From assembly GCA_937957805.1 (NCBI GenBank), contig CALFXW010000132.1, positions 1 through 10,266 of the forward strand: DNA of 10,266 nucleotides, read 5' to 3'. The notes beneath the pieces are model-generated. The model searched no databases. It saw only the letters and a program-made list of their open reading frames with translations, and was not told the origin of the DNA. Positions 1 to 6,690 of this stretch are shown in pieces. This DNA is from an uncultured Sphingopyxis sp. (GTDB lineage: Bacteria; Pseudomonadota; Alphaproteobacteria; Sphingomonadales; Sphingomonadaceae). Both the position numbers and the translations under genes were made by a program. How positions within the stretch are numbered: position 1 is the stretch's first letter; every line of letters begins with the position of its first letter.

Positions 1-696
1 ACAAATGGTGCCATTACACGTCTGGCCTATAGCCCCGATGGCGACCAAACGATTATTCGCGCCAATTTCGCGCAGGGGTTCCGCACCCCGACGTTGACCG
101 AAGGGCAGCCGCCATTCGGCAACCCCGCACTGCGCCCGGAATCGAGCGACAGCTATGATATTGGCGTCGAACGGGCGTTGCTGGATGGCGCGCTCCATCT
201 TTCGGCTACGCTGTGGCAGCGCGACAGCCATGACCTCATCGCCTTTTCCTTTGCGACTTTTCGTTCGGAAAACATCGAATTGGCGCGCGCGCGCGGTTTT
301 GAATTGGGGCTTCGCGCACAGCCGACGCACCGTCTAAGCCTGACCGCCAATTACAGCTTTACCGACGCGCGCAACCGCACCCCCGGCGCGCAATTTGACA
401 AGCAATTGGCGCTGCGCCCACGCACTAATCTGGCGCTGCTTGCCGATTGGCAAAGCCCATGGGGCGCAAATCTGGGAGCGACCTTGACCATGGTCGGCGA
501 CAGTTTCGACAATGCAGCGAACAGCGTCCGGCTCGATGGGTATGCCCTGCTCAGCCTGCGCGCCAGCGTGCCGATCCACAACGGCATCGAATTATTCGCG
601 CGCTGCGACAATGTGACCGACGCCAATTATACGGTCGTTTCGGGATATTCGACCTATGGCCGCGCTGCCTTCGCCGGTGTGCGGTGGCGGCTGTAA
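1..696 (+). CDS. btuB: TonB-dependent outer-membrane receptor, BtuB-like, C-terminal part only
   Basis: The reading frame is open from base 1 to the TAA at 694-696 and gives 231 residues, the C-terminal third or so of a receptor of about 600-700 residues; the plug domain and early barrel strands are outside the window. Seen: alternating amphipathic strands of a beta barrel, the receptor-type segment FAQGFRTPTLTE (residues 24-35), ARARGFELGLRAQP near 94-107, and the ending YTVVSGYSTYGRAAF, which closely matches the Y-TV-GY-T-GR ending of E. coli BtuB. Family knowledge: such receptors use TonB-ExbB-ExbD energy to import cobalamin or siderophores across the outer membrane. The btuF, btuC and btuD-like genes directly downstream support cobalamin. 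The protein ends in Leu rather than the usual aromatic residue. Function as a TonB receptor is near certain; the B12 substrate is likely but not proven. Confidence 0.88.
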   Translation, partial: TNGAITRLAYSPDGDQTIIRANFAQGFRTPTLTEGQPPFGNPALRPESSDSYDIGVERALLDGALHLSATLWQRDSHDLIAFSFATFRSENIELARARGFELGLRAQPTHRLSLTANYSFTDARNRTPGAQFDKQLALRPRTNLALLADWQSPWGANLGATLTMVGDSFDNAANSVRLDGYALLSLRASVPIHNGIELFARCDNVTDANYTVVSGYSTYGRAAFAGVRWRL

Positions 697-1538
697 CTCG
701 CCTGCTGACGTTATTTTTGTTCCTCCCGCTGGGTGGGTGCGCGGGTTTGCGCGCGCCCCCCACAACGGGGGAGGAACGTATCGTCAGCATCGATTATTGC
801 GCCGATCAGGCGGTGTTGGGGCTGTTACCGCGCGTCGATATCACTGCTGTTTCGCAAGAGGCGGACAGCGACCCCGGCTATGCCACGCCGCGCGCACATG
901 GATTGCCGCGCATCCGCCCGGATGCGGAGGCAATCTTGGCACTTCGCCCGACGCTCGTGGTACGCAGCTATGCTGGCGGGCCGCGTTTTGATGCAGCGAT
1001 GGCGCGCGGCGGCGTGCGTGTTGTCACCCTGCCCTATGCGGCGAGCCTGCCCGAAATTGGCCCGACAATCAGCCAGATGGCCAAGGATTTGGGGGCAGAG
1101 GCACGCGGCGCAGCCTTGCGTGCGGATTGGGACGCCGCTTTGGCCCGCGCCCACGCCATGCCGCGCACACGACTTACCGCGCTCTATACAACGCCGGGGG
1201 ACGTAACCAGCGGCCCAGACAGCCTGATTATGGCGATGGCGACGGCGGCGGGGCTGCAACCTTATTTTCAACGCGCGGGCTGGCACCCACTGCCGATCGA
1301 GGAACTGCAATTTCGCGCACCAAATGTCGTGCTGCGCGGCTTTTTTGACAGTCCGGCGTATCAGCAAGACCGCTGGTCCGCGTCGCGGCACAAGCGCACG
1401 CACGCGGCGCTGAACCGTGCCACGGTCGCAGACATTCCGGGCTATGCGCTCGCGTGCGGTAATTGGACGGCGGCGGCGGCGTTAAACGCGATGACGGGTG
1501 CCGCCGCGCGCGCCGGGGCAAGGGGTTCGCCGTCATGA
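684..1538 (+). CDS. btuF: ABC transporter substrate-binding lipoprotein, BtuF-like
   Basis: A 284-residue periplasmic binding protein of the Fe/B12 type (helical-backbone class). I chose GTG at 684, inside the end of the receptor gene (13-base overlap), because it gives a clean export signal: a short basic start, a hydrophobic run at residues 6-16 and a lipobox-like LGGC with Cys19 as the candidate lipidated residue. Upstream in-frame codons only read through the receptor gene in another frame. Seen further on: RIVSIDYCADQAVLGLLP (32-49), the usual opening of BtuF-type proteins; LRPTLVVRS (87-95); and SGPDSLIMAMATAAGLQPY (176-194), matching the family's S/G-P-x-L-(x)n-A-G block. The role inferred is capturing cobalamin delivered by the receptor and passing it to the permease. 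A siderophore or cobinamide ligand is possible. No clear Shine-Dalgarno sequence precedes the start, so translation is probably coupled to the receptor gene. Confidence 0.82.
   Translation: MAAVTRLLTLFLFLPLGGCAGLRAPPTTGEERIVSIDYCADQAVLGLLPRVDITAVSQEADSDPGYATPRAHGLPRIRPDAEAILALRPTLVVRSYAGGPRFDAAMARGGVRVVTLPYAASLPEIGPTISQMAKDLGAEARGAALRADWDAALARAHAMPRTRLTALYTTPGDVTSGPDSLIMAMATAAGLQPYFQRAGWHPLPIEELQFRAPNVVLRGFFDSPAYQQDRWSASRHKRTHAALNRATVADIPGYALACGNWTAAAALNAMTGAAARAGARGSPS
1520..1525 (+). promoter_or_regulatory. Ribosome binding site for the permease gene
   Basis: AAGGGG lies 9 bases before the ATG at 1535. It supports that start over upstream in-frame codons, and the same ATG overlaps the preceding stop as ATGA. 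Confidence 0.6.
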
Positions 1539-2527
1539 CGTCACGTCGCTTCACTCTGGGCCTTGCAATTATCGCCGCCATTGTACTTGCTGCGGCGATA
1601 TTGCTCGGCCCGGTCGCGATTGACCCGGTTGCAGCGGTGCAGGCGATTTTTAGTCAAGGCGATGCGGCGGTGCGCACGATTTTGATCGACATTCGCCTGC
1701 CGCGCGCGGTCGCCGCGCTGCTCGCGGGCAGCGCGCTGGGCGTTTCGGGCGCGGCGCTGCAAGCCCTGTTGCGCAATCCGCTCGCCGAACCGGGTGTGCT
1801 CGGCGTCAGCGCCAGTGCGACCACGGCGGCAACGGGGGCGATATATTTTGGACTTGCCAGCCTTGGCGCATGGGTGGTGCCGATCGCATCTTTGGCGGGA
1901 GCATTGGCCGCAACGATCATCTTGACCGGCGCGGCAATGCGCTTGCGCGGCGTCGCCAGCCTCCTCCTCCTCGGCATAGCGCTCACCGCCTTTGCAGGCG
2001 CGGTGATGGCGCTGTTTGTCAATCTTGCCCCCAACCCATTTTCGCTGTCCGACCTGATCAACTGGACGGCAGGTTCGGTTGCCAACCGCGATTGGAACGA
2101 CTGTGCCACCAGCGCTCCCTTCATTTTGGGCGGCATATTGGTGCTGCTGACACAGCGCCGTCACCTGTCGCTCCTGCTGCTGGGCGATGAAGCTGCCTTC
2201 AGCCATGGGCTGGATCTACGCCGCACCCGCCTTGCCATCGTCATCGGCACTGGGCTGGCCACCGCCGGGTCGGTCGCGCTGGCCGGGATGATCGGCTTCG
2301 TCGGGCTGGTTGCGCCCCATGCTGTCCGGTTTTTCCTGCGGCAGGATGCGGGGGCCAGCCTGATCCCTGCGGCGGGTATGGGGGGGCTGCTGACGCTGAT
2401 CGCTGACCTTGGCGTGCGCATATTCCCATGGGGCAATGCGCTGCATTTGGGGACGATTGCGGCGTTGGTCGGCGCGCCAATCTTTCTCCTCCTCGTCCTG
2501 CGTTGGGGGAATGTCCGCCATGGTTGA
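1535..2527 (+). CDS. btuC: FecCD-family ABC permease, BtuC-like
   Basis: A 330-residue inner-membrane permease of normal length for the FecCD/BtuC family, which usually forms a homodimer with about ten helices per chain. The ATG at 1535 shares ATGA with the TGA of the binding-protein gene and has AAGGGG 9 bases upstream. Seen: a first helix at about residues 7-28; the family block RLPRAVAALLAG (54-65) followed by GAALQALLRNPLAEPGVLG (72-90); the ATPase-coupling segment LLLLGDEAAFSHGLDL (213-228); and GMIGFVGLVAPHAVRFFLRQD (251-271). Near the end, the position where many relatives read LPVG reads LHLG (303-306) before TIAALVGAPIF. It should form the membrane channel that takes cobalamin from the binding protein, powered by the ATPase encoded next. 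Siderophore permeases belong to the same family, so the substrate rests on the neighbouring receptor. Confidence 0.9.
   Translation: MTSRRFTLGLAIIAAIVLAAAILLGPVAIDPVAAVQAIFSQGDAAVRTILIDIRLPRAVAALLAGSALGVSGAALQALLRNPLAEPGVLGVSASATTAATGAIYFGLASLGAWVVPIASLAGALAATIILTGAAMRLRGVASLLLLGIALTAFAGAVMALFVNLAPNPFSLSDLINWTAGSVANRDWNDCATSAPFILGGILVLLTQRRHLSLLLLGDEAAFSHGLDLRRTRLAIVIGTGLATAGSVALAGMIGFVGLVAPHAVRFFLRQDAGASLIPAAGMGGLLTLIADLGVRIFPWGNALHLGTIAALVGAPIFLLLVLRWGNVRHG
2505..2510 (+). promoter_or_regulatory. Ribosome binding site deciding the ATPase start
   Basis: GGGGGA sits 9 bases before the ATG at 2520 but directly against the other candidate ATG at 2511. The spacing therefore favours 2520 as the start of the ATPase gene. 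Confidence 0.6.
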
Positions 2528-3272
2528 ACTGGTTGCGCACCATTTATTGGCCGAAACCGCCGATGCGACGATTGTCGATGTCGATCATCTGGTGCTGGGG
2601 CGCGGGCTGACGGCGCTGATCGGCCCTAATGGCGCGGGAAAATCCAGCCTGATGCGCATCCTCGCCGGGTTCGACCGTCCTTTGGGGGCGAGTGTGCGGG
2701 TCGATCGCCAATGCTTGACCAAATTGGATGGATTGGCGCGCGCGCGGCTTATTGGCTGGCTGCCGCAATCGCTGCCCATGGCCTGGCCGCTCCATGTTCG
2801 TGATGTGGTGGCGATGGGGCGTTTTTCCTATGGCAGGGGGGATGCAGGCGGGGGCCATAAAATCGACGACGCCATGGTTGAATGCGGTATCGCGCACCTG
2901 ACCCACCGGACGATGCCGACGCTGTCGGGGGGGGAGGAACGGCGCGTCCACCTCGCCCGTGTACTGGTCGGCAATGCGCCCTTGCTGTTGCTCGATGAAC
3001 CTGTGGCCGCGCTCGACCCCGCGCAAATGCTGCACATATTGGCACGGCTGCGCGCGCGGGCGGATGCCGGGGCGAATGTCTGCATCATCCTCCACGATGT
3101 GCAATTGGCCGCGCGTTTTGCCAATCGCATAATCGGGATGAAGCAGGGACGCATTTTGTTCGATCAACCCACGGATGCCGCGATTGACGCCAAAAATCTT
3201 GGCCTATTATATGATACGCCAGCCCAAATATTGACGGTGGATGGACACAAAATCCCCTATTTTGACCAATAA
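2520..3272 (+). CDS. btuD: ABC transporter ATP-binding protein, BtuD-like
   Basis: A 250-residue ATPase of the FepC/BtuD type that should sit on the cytoplasmic face of the permease and drive import. All nucleotide-binding elements are present: Walker A GPNGAGKSS (35-43), Q-loop Gln83 in GWLPQS, signature LSGGE (135-139), Walker B LLLLDEP (155-161), D-loop ALD (164-166) and switch His192 in ILHD. The length is normal for the family. An ATG at 2511 would add three residues, but the ribosome binding site fits 2520 better. The gene overlaps the permease by 8 bases. Its last 16 bases (3257-3272) are also the end of the opposing DUF1467 gene. The general ABC ATPase call is certain; the cobalamin role comes from the operon. 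Confidence 0.92.
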   Translation: MVELVAHHLLAETADATIVDVDHLVLGRGLTALIGPNGAGKSSLMRILAGFDRPLGASVRVDRQCLTKLDGLARARLIGWLPQSLPMAWPLHVRDVVAMGRFSYGRGDAGGGHKIDDAMVECGIAHLTHRTMPTLSGGEERRVHLARVLVGNAPLLLLDEPVAALDPAQMLHILARLRARADAGANVCIILHDVQLAARFANRIIGMKQGRILFDQPTDAAIDAKNLGLLYDTPAQILTVDGHKIPYFDQ

Positions 3273-3520
3273 CGCATCAGGTCGATGCTTTCGCGCGTAA
3301 TCCAGCCGTTGACATAGTTGATGTAAAATAGCGCAAAAACCAGCGCCGCGACCAATGTGACCTGCGCTATGATGCGCCATGGGCGCAGCTTGCTCGGCGC
3401 GCCGCGATCATGCCCCGGCTCCGCCACATCGCCATCGCGCCGCCCGTGGAACGGCAGCACGAAAAACAGGCACATGAACCAAAAAAGGAAATAGATGGCG
3501 AGCGCCGATGTCCAGTACAT
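3257..3520 (-). CDS. DUF1467 family small membrane protein
   Basis: An 87-residue protein with two predicted membrane helices at about 5-23 and 50-68, joined by a short polar loop. Seen: the opening AIYFLFWFMCLFFVLPF and the loop ending in GAPSK, which match the DUF1467 pattern of alphaproteobacteria (aromatic-rich first helix, LPF, then a loop with G-x-P-G and GAP). No biochemical role is established for the family and I do not propose one. Members are commonly found near rnj, proS or nuo genes, as here. The ATG at 3520 lies 12 bases beyond the rnj stop. The 3' end overlaps the convergent btuD-like gene by 16 bases. No proS or methylmalonyl-CoA epimerase gene is beside it, although I recall these as common neighbours. 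Confidence 0.85.
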   Translation of the reverse strand: MYWTSALAIYFLFWFMCLFFVLPFHGRRDGDVAEPGHDRGAPSKLRPWRIIAQVTLVAALVFALFYINYVNGWITRESIDLMRYWSK

Positions 3521-3529
3521 AGGTGACTA

Positions 3530-3534
3530 CCCCT
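3530..3534 (-). promoter_or_regulatory. Ribosome binding site for the DUF1467 gene
   Basis: AGGGG on the minus strand begins within the TAG stop of rnj and lies 9 bases before the ATG at 3520. This suggests that DUF1467 is translated from the rnj message. Confidence 0.55.
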
Positions 3535-5155
3535 AACTGTCCAGCAACAGGACATCGACGAGCGGTTTTTTACCCGTCCAGTGCGTTGCAACGCGCCGGA
3601 CGGCGAGGCGGATGGCTTCGCGGCGCTTATCCTCCCCACCCTTATCCTGCACCCCGGCCTTTACCGCTGCGCTCTCCACCTCCTGGGTAAAGCGATCCAT
3701 ATCATCCGGGTCGATGGGCAGGCCGCGCTGCACAATGCGCGCACTTCGCCCGGAAACCGCCACCGCAACATGGCCGCTTTGCGACAGGCGCCGCCGTTCG
3801 GTCATCGCGGCGCCATCGGCGGCGACGATCATATCCCCGTCGAGCACCAACCGCCCCGAAACCACGGTTTCAATGATGCGCGCTGGGCCGGGCAACAGGC
3901 GAACCACCTGCCCATTTTTTTGCACTAACGCCTCCGCCACGCCGACGCTTTTGGCAAAGCGCGCTTGTTCCATCATATGGCGCATTTCGCCATGTACGGG
4001 GATCAACGCCTTGGCCCCCGTCCATGCATATAGCGCGGCGAGTTCGGGCTTACCCGGATGGCCCGACACATGGATATGCGCCTGTTTTTCGGTCACCGTT
4101 TCGATGCCACGTTCGGCGAGCAGATTCATAATCCGCCCGATGGCAATTTCATTGCCGGGGATTTGCTTGGACGAATAAATCACTCTGTCCCCCGCCTCCA
4201 GCGTCAGTGGGTGGTTACCCTCCGCAATCCGGGCGAGCGCGGCGCGCGGTTCACCCTGCCCGCCGGTCGCGACAACCATCAATTTACTGCGCGGCAGGCG
4301 CATCGCGGCGTCCCAATCAATGATTTCCGGCAGATTTTTCAGATGCCCGTTGGCGCGCGCGACCTCTATTATCCGGTCGAAACTGCGCCCTGCCACACAA
4401 AGTTGCCGCCCGGTGGCCCGCGCAACATCGCCCAATGTTTCGAGCCGCGCGGCGTTGGATGCAAAGGTGGTGACGAGCACACGGCCGCGCGCTTCGCCGA
4501 CGACTTGCATCAACCCTTCGCGCACGCTCCCTTCGCTGCCAGAGGCGCTGGCGTTGAAAACATTGGTTGAATCGCAGATGATGGCATCGACTCCGCCTTT
4601 GCACAAAGCCCGAACGCGCGCTTCGGCATCGGGCTGGCCCAATTTCGCGTCATCATCCAGCTTCCAGTCGCCGGTATGGAATATCCGGCCATAGGGGGTT
4701 TCAATCAGCGCCGCGCACATATCGGGAATGCTGTGCGCCAATTGCACCAGCTTTATGTCAAATGGGCCAAGTTTGAATTGCGCGTCCATGTCCACCACAT
4801 GGACTTTGACCGTATCGGCCAATTCTTCTTCGGCCAATTTGCGCGCCACCAATGCGGCGGTAAAGCTGTTGGCGTAGAGCGGCACGCCCAAATCCGCCGC
4901 CAAATAGGCGACCGCGCCGATATGATCCTCATGCCCATGGGTGAGGAGGATGCCGACCAGCGCATCCTTGCGTTCCTCTATGAATGCGGTGTCGGGCATG
5001 ATGATGTCGATGCCGGGGTAATCGGCATTGCCAAAGCTTACCCCCAAATCGACCATCAGCCATTTGCCCTGACAACCATAGAGGTTGAGGTTCATGCCAA
5101 TTTCGCCCGACCCGCCGAGCGCGAGGAACAAGACTTCTTTACCGGGCTTTGTCAC
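3533..5155 (-). CDS. rnj: Ribonuclease J (metallo-beta-lactamase / beta-CASP nuclease)
   Basis: A 540-residue RNase J, a cytoplasmic zinc-dependent exo/endoribonuclease for rRNA maturation and mRNA decay. Seen: the metal-binding motif HGHEDH (73-78), further ligands His141 in LAHSIP and Asp163 in TGDWK, CDSTN (194-198), the beta-CASP segment ATGGQGEP (297-304), SGHPGKPEL (364-372) and PVHGE (386-390) with His388. A C-terminal domain of about 100 residues follows. The length is normal for alphaproteobacterial RNase J. The start is GTG at 5155, which overlaps the coaX stop as GTGA and has GGGAG 7 bases upstream. The gene sits between coaX and DUF1467 in an operon running on from nuo. No active-site residue appears to be missing. 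Confidence 0.96.
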   Translation of the reverse strand: MTKPGKEVLFLALGGSGEIGMNLNLYGCQGKWLMVDLGVSFGNADYPGIDIIMPDTAFIEERKDALVGILLTHGHEDHIGAVAYLAADLGVPLYANSFTAALVARKLAEEELADTVKVHVVDMDAQFKLGPFDIKLVQLAHSIPDMCAALIETPYGRIFHTGDWKLDDDAKLGQPDAEARVRALCKGGVDAIICDSTNVFNASASGSEGSVREGLMQVVGEARGRVLVTTFASNAARLETLGDVARATGRQLCVAGRSFDRIIEVARANGHLKNLPEIIDWDAAMRLPRSKLMVVATGGQGEPRAALARIAEGNHPLTLEAGDRVIYSSKQIPGNEIAIGRIMNLLAERGIETVTEKQAHIHVSGHPGKPELAALYAWTGAKALIPVHGEMRHMMEQARFAKSVGVAEALVQKNGQVVRLLPGPARIIETVVSGRLVLDGDMIVAADGAAMTERRRLSQSGHVAVAVSGRSARIVQRGLPIDPDDMDRFTQEVESAAVKAGVQDKGGEDKRREAIRLAVRRVATHWTGKKPLVDVLLLDS

Positions 5156-5934
5156 GCGGCGGCTCCCGCCCGTTGATAAAGCAGCGCAATTCCGCGCAGC
5201 GTCAAATCGGGATCAATATGGTCAAACAAATGATTATGCTCCTGAAAAACATGGGCGAGGCCGCCCGTCGCAATCACCTTGGCAGGGCGGCCGATTTCGG
5301 CTTTCATCCGCGCAATCAGCCCTTCCATCATCGCGACATAGCCCCAATAAATGCCGATCTGCATCTGGCTTTCGGTGGTGGTGCCAATGACACTGGCGTC
5401 GGGCGGGGTTTCGACCGCGATGCGCGGTAATTTGGCCGCCGCCGCAACCAACGCTTCAAGCGACAGGTTCACGCCCGGTGCAATCAACCCACCCTTATAT
5501 GCCCCGCGATAATCAATATGGTCGAGCGTGGTTGCCGTGCCGAAACTGATCATCACCAAATCACCGGGAAGTGTTGCATGTGCGGCAATTGCATTGACCG
5601 CGCGGTCGGCACCCACCGACTGCGGTTCTTTGACGTCGAGCGCGATGCCCCAGGTGAGCGGCGCGCGCCCGGCCACCATCGCCTCCACCCCGAAATATTT
5701 TTCAGCCAGCAGTTGGATATTGTGCAGCGCGCGCGGCACCACGGTTGAAACCACAACCGCGCTGACGACATCGCGCGCAAACCCTTCCAGCGCCATAAGC
5801 TGCGTCAACCAAACGGCATATTGGTCAGCGGTGCGGCGCGCGTCGGTCGCAATCCGCCAACGGGTACGGATCTCCGTTCCCTCGACCAACGCGAATTTGA
5901 CATTGGTATTGCCGACATCAACCGCGAGCAGCAT
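5152..5934 (-). CDS. coaX: Type III pantothenate kinase
   Basis: A 260-residue CoaX of normal length. It phosphorylates pantothenate with ATP in the first step of coenzyme A synthesis, in the cytoplasm; the family needs a monovalent cation and is insensitive to CoA feedback. Seen: the ASKHA nucleotide-binding start AVDVGNTNVKFAL (4-16), VVSTVVP (61-67), SVGADR (106-111) with Asp110 as the expected catalytic base, FGTATT (131-136), GGLIAPG (148-154), TTESQMQIGIYWGY (186-199) and ATGGLA (225-230). The ATG at 5934 lies 18 bases after the birA stop, behind a strong ribosome binding site. Its stop shares GTGA with the rnj start. No coaA-type enzyme is visible in the window. Confidence 0.96.
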   Translation of the reverse strand: MLLAVDVGNTNVKFALVEGTEIRTRWRIATDARRTADQYAVWLTQLMALEGFARDVVSAVVVSTVVPRALHNIQLLAEKYFGVEAMVAGRAPLTWGIALDVKEPQSVGADRAVNAIAAHATLPGDLVMISFGTATTLDHIDYRGAYKGGLIAPGVNLSLEALVAAAAKLPRIAVETPPDASVIGTTTESQMQIGIYWGYVAMMEGLIARMKAEIGRPAKVIATGGLAHVFQEHNHLFDHIDPDLTLRGIALLYQRAGAAA

Positions 5935-5940
5935 GGCCCA

Positions 5941-5951
5941 CCCTCTCCCCC
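5941..5951 (-). promoter_or_regulatory. Strong purine-rich ribosome binding site for coaX
   Basis: The 18-base birA-coaX gap is nearly all purine on the minus strand (GGGGGAGAGGG). GAGG lies 7 bases before the ATG at 5934. This is the strongest initiation signal among the minus-strand genes here, so coaX may be translated independently of birA. Confidence 0.65.
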
Positions 5952-5952
5952 A

Positions 5953-6690
5953 TCATGGTGTTACGCCGACTTCGCCCGCGTGGATAATGCGCAATTGCCC
6001 GTCATCCAGCCGGATGCGCAGCGCGCCATCCTGCTCTAGGCCGTCAAACCGGCCCGTCAATCCGGCTTGCGGCGCATCATCGATCGGCGCGCGAATGAAG
6101 AGGCTGGTGCCAATCGGGTGCGCGCGGTGCAACCAACGGGACAATATGGCATCGGGCCATTGCCCCGCGCGCCAGCCAGCCAGCGCATCGGCAAATTTGT
6201 CGGCGAGGATCTGGGCAAAATCATCGCGCGGCACATCATGGCCAAATGCACAGAGCGCCACCGCATCGCGCCCCGCCAATTGCGGCGCAAAGCTGAGGTT
6301 GACGCCAATGCCGATGACGATGACATCGCCCTGCCCCTCCAGCAACACACCGGCGAGCTTTGCCTTGTGCCACAAAAGGTCATTGGGCCATTTGAGCGTC
6401 AATCCGGGGGCATCACCGGCAAAATGGGTGACCGCATCATAAAGCGCTACCCCCGCCAGCAGCGACAGGCTGGCAGCTGGCGGGTCACCCGCGCGGCGGG
6501 CCACCATGGTCGAGCCCATGAAATTGCCTGAGCCGTCATCCCATATGCGTCCCAGCCGCCCGCGCCCGGCGTTCTGACGATCCGCTATGCGCCAAAACCC
6601 CTCCCCCGGGGCGCGGTGGTCGGCAACAAGCTGCAATATATCGGCGTTGGTCGATCCCGTTTCGCGGACAAAATCGAGCTGGATGGTCAG
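5953..6690 (-). CDS. birA: Biotin--[acetyl-CoA-carboxylase] ligase, no DNA-binding domain
   Basis: A biotin-protein ligase of about 245 residues that activates biotin with ATP and attaches it to carboxyl carrier proteins such as those of acetyl-CoA and propionyl-CoA carboxylase. Seen, counting from the CTG at 6690: ETGSTN (10-15), the biotinyl-AMP loop GRGRLGR (42-48), GNFMGST (55-61), KWPNDLL (100-106) with KLAGVLLE (111-118), then a C-terminal SH3-like part. It lacks the N-terminal helix-turn-helix of E. coli BirA, so it should not act as a repressor. The start is odd: the frame has no ATG, GTG or TTG close enough to keep ETGSTN. I place the start at CTG 6690, overlapping the nuoN TGA as CTGA, with ATC at 6684 as an alternative. 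The frame stays open upstream only as a shadow of nuoN. The gene is certain; the start is tentative. Confidence 0.9.
   Translation of the reverse strand: MTIQLDFVRETGSTNADILQLVADHRAPGEGFWRIADRQNAGRGRLGRIWDDGSGNFMGSTMVARRAGDPPAASLSLLAGVALYDAVTHFAGDAPGLTLKWPNDLLWHKAKLAGVLLEGQGDVIVIGIGVNLSFAPQLAGRDAVALCAFGHDVPRDDFAQILADKFADALAGWRAGQWPDAILSRWLHRAHPIGTSLFIRAPIDDAPQAGLTGRFDGLEQDGALRIRLDDGQLRIIHAGEVGVTP

Noticed and set aside
16..24. ACACGTCTG near the window start resembles an internal piece of the same Illumina adapter.
   Set aside because: Only nine bases match, and the receptor frame runs through it with normal strand-like sequence on both sides. Probably chance.
447..683. N-terminal extension of the binding-protein frame upstream to an ATG at 447.
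   Set aside because: It runs through the receptor gene in another frame, codes Arg/Gln-rich residues with no family match, and would bury the signal peptide in the middle of the protein.
1468..1482. Short GGC repeat.
   Set aside because: It codes an Ala run in a GC-rich gene; it is too short and imperfect to call a functional repeat.
5528..6442. A 304-codon open frame on the plus strand, antisense to coaX and birA.
   Set aside because: Both genes beneath it carry strong family motifs on the minus strand. The translation is Ser/Pro/Arg-rich with no recognisable domain, typical of antisense frames in GC-rich DNA.
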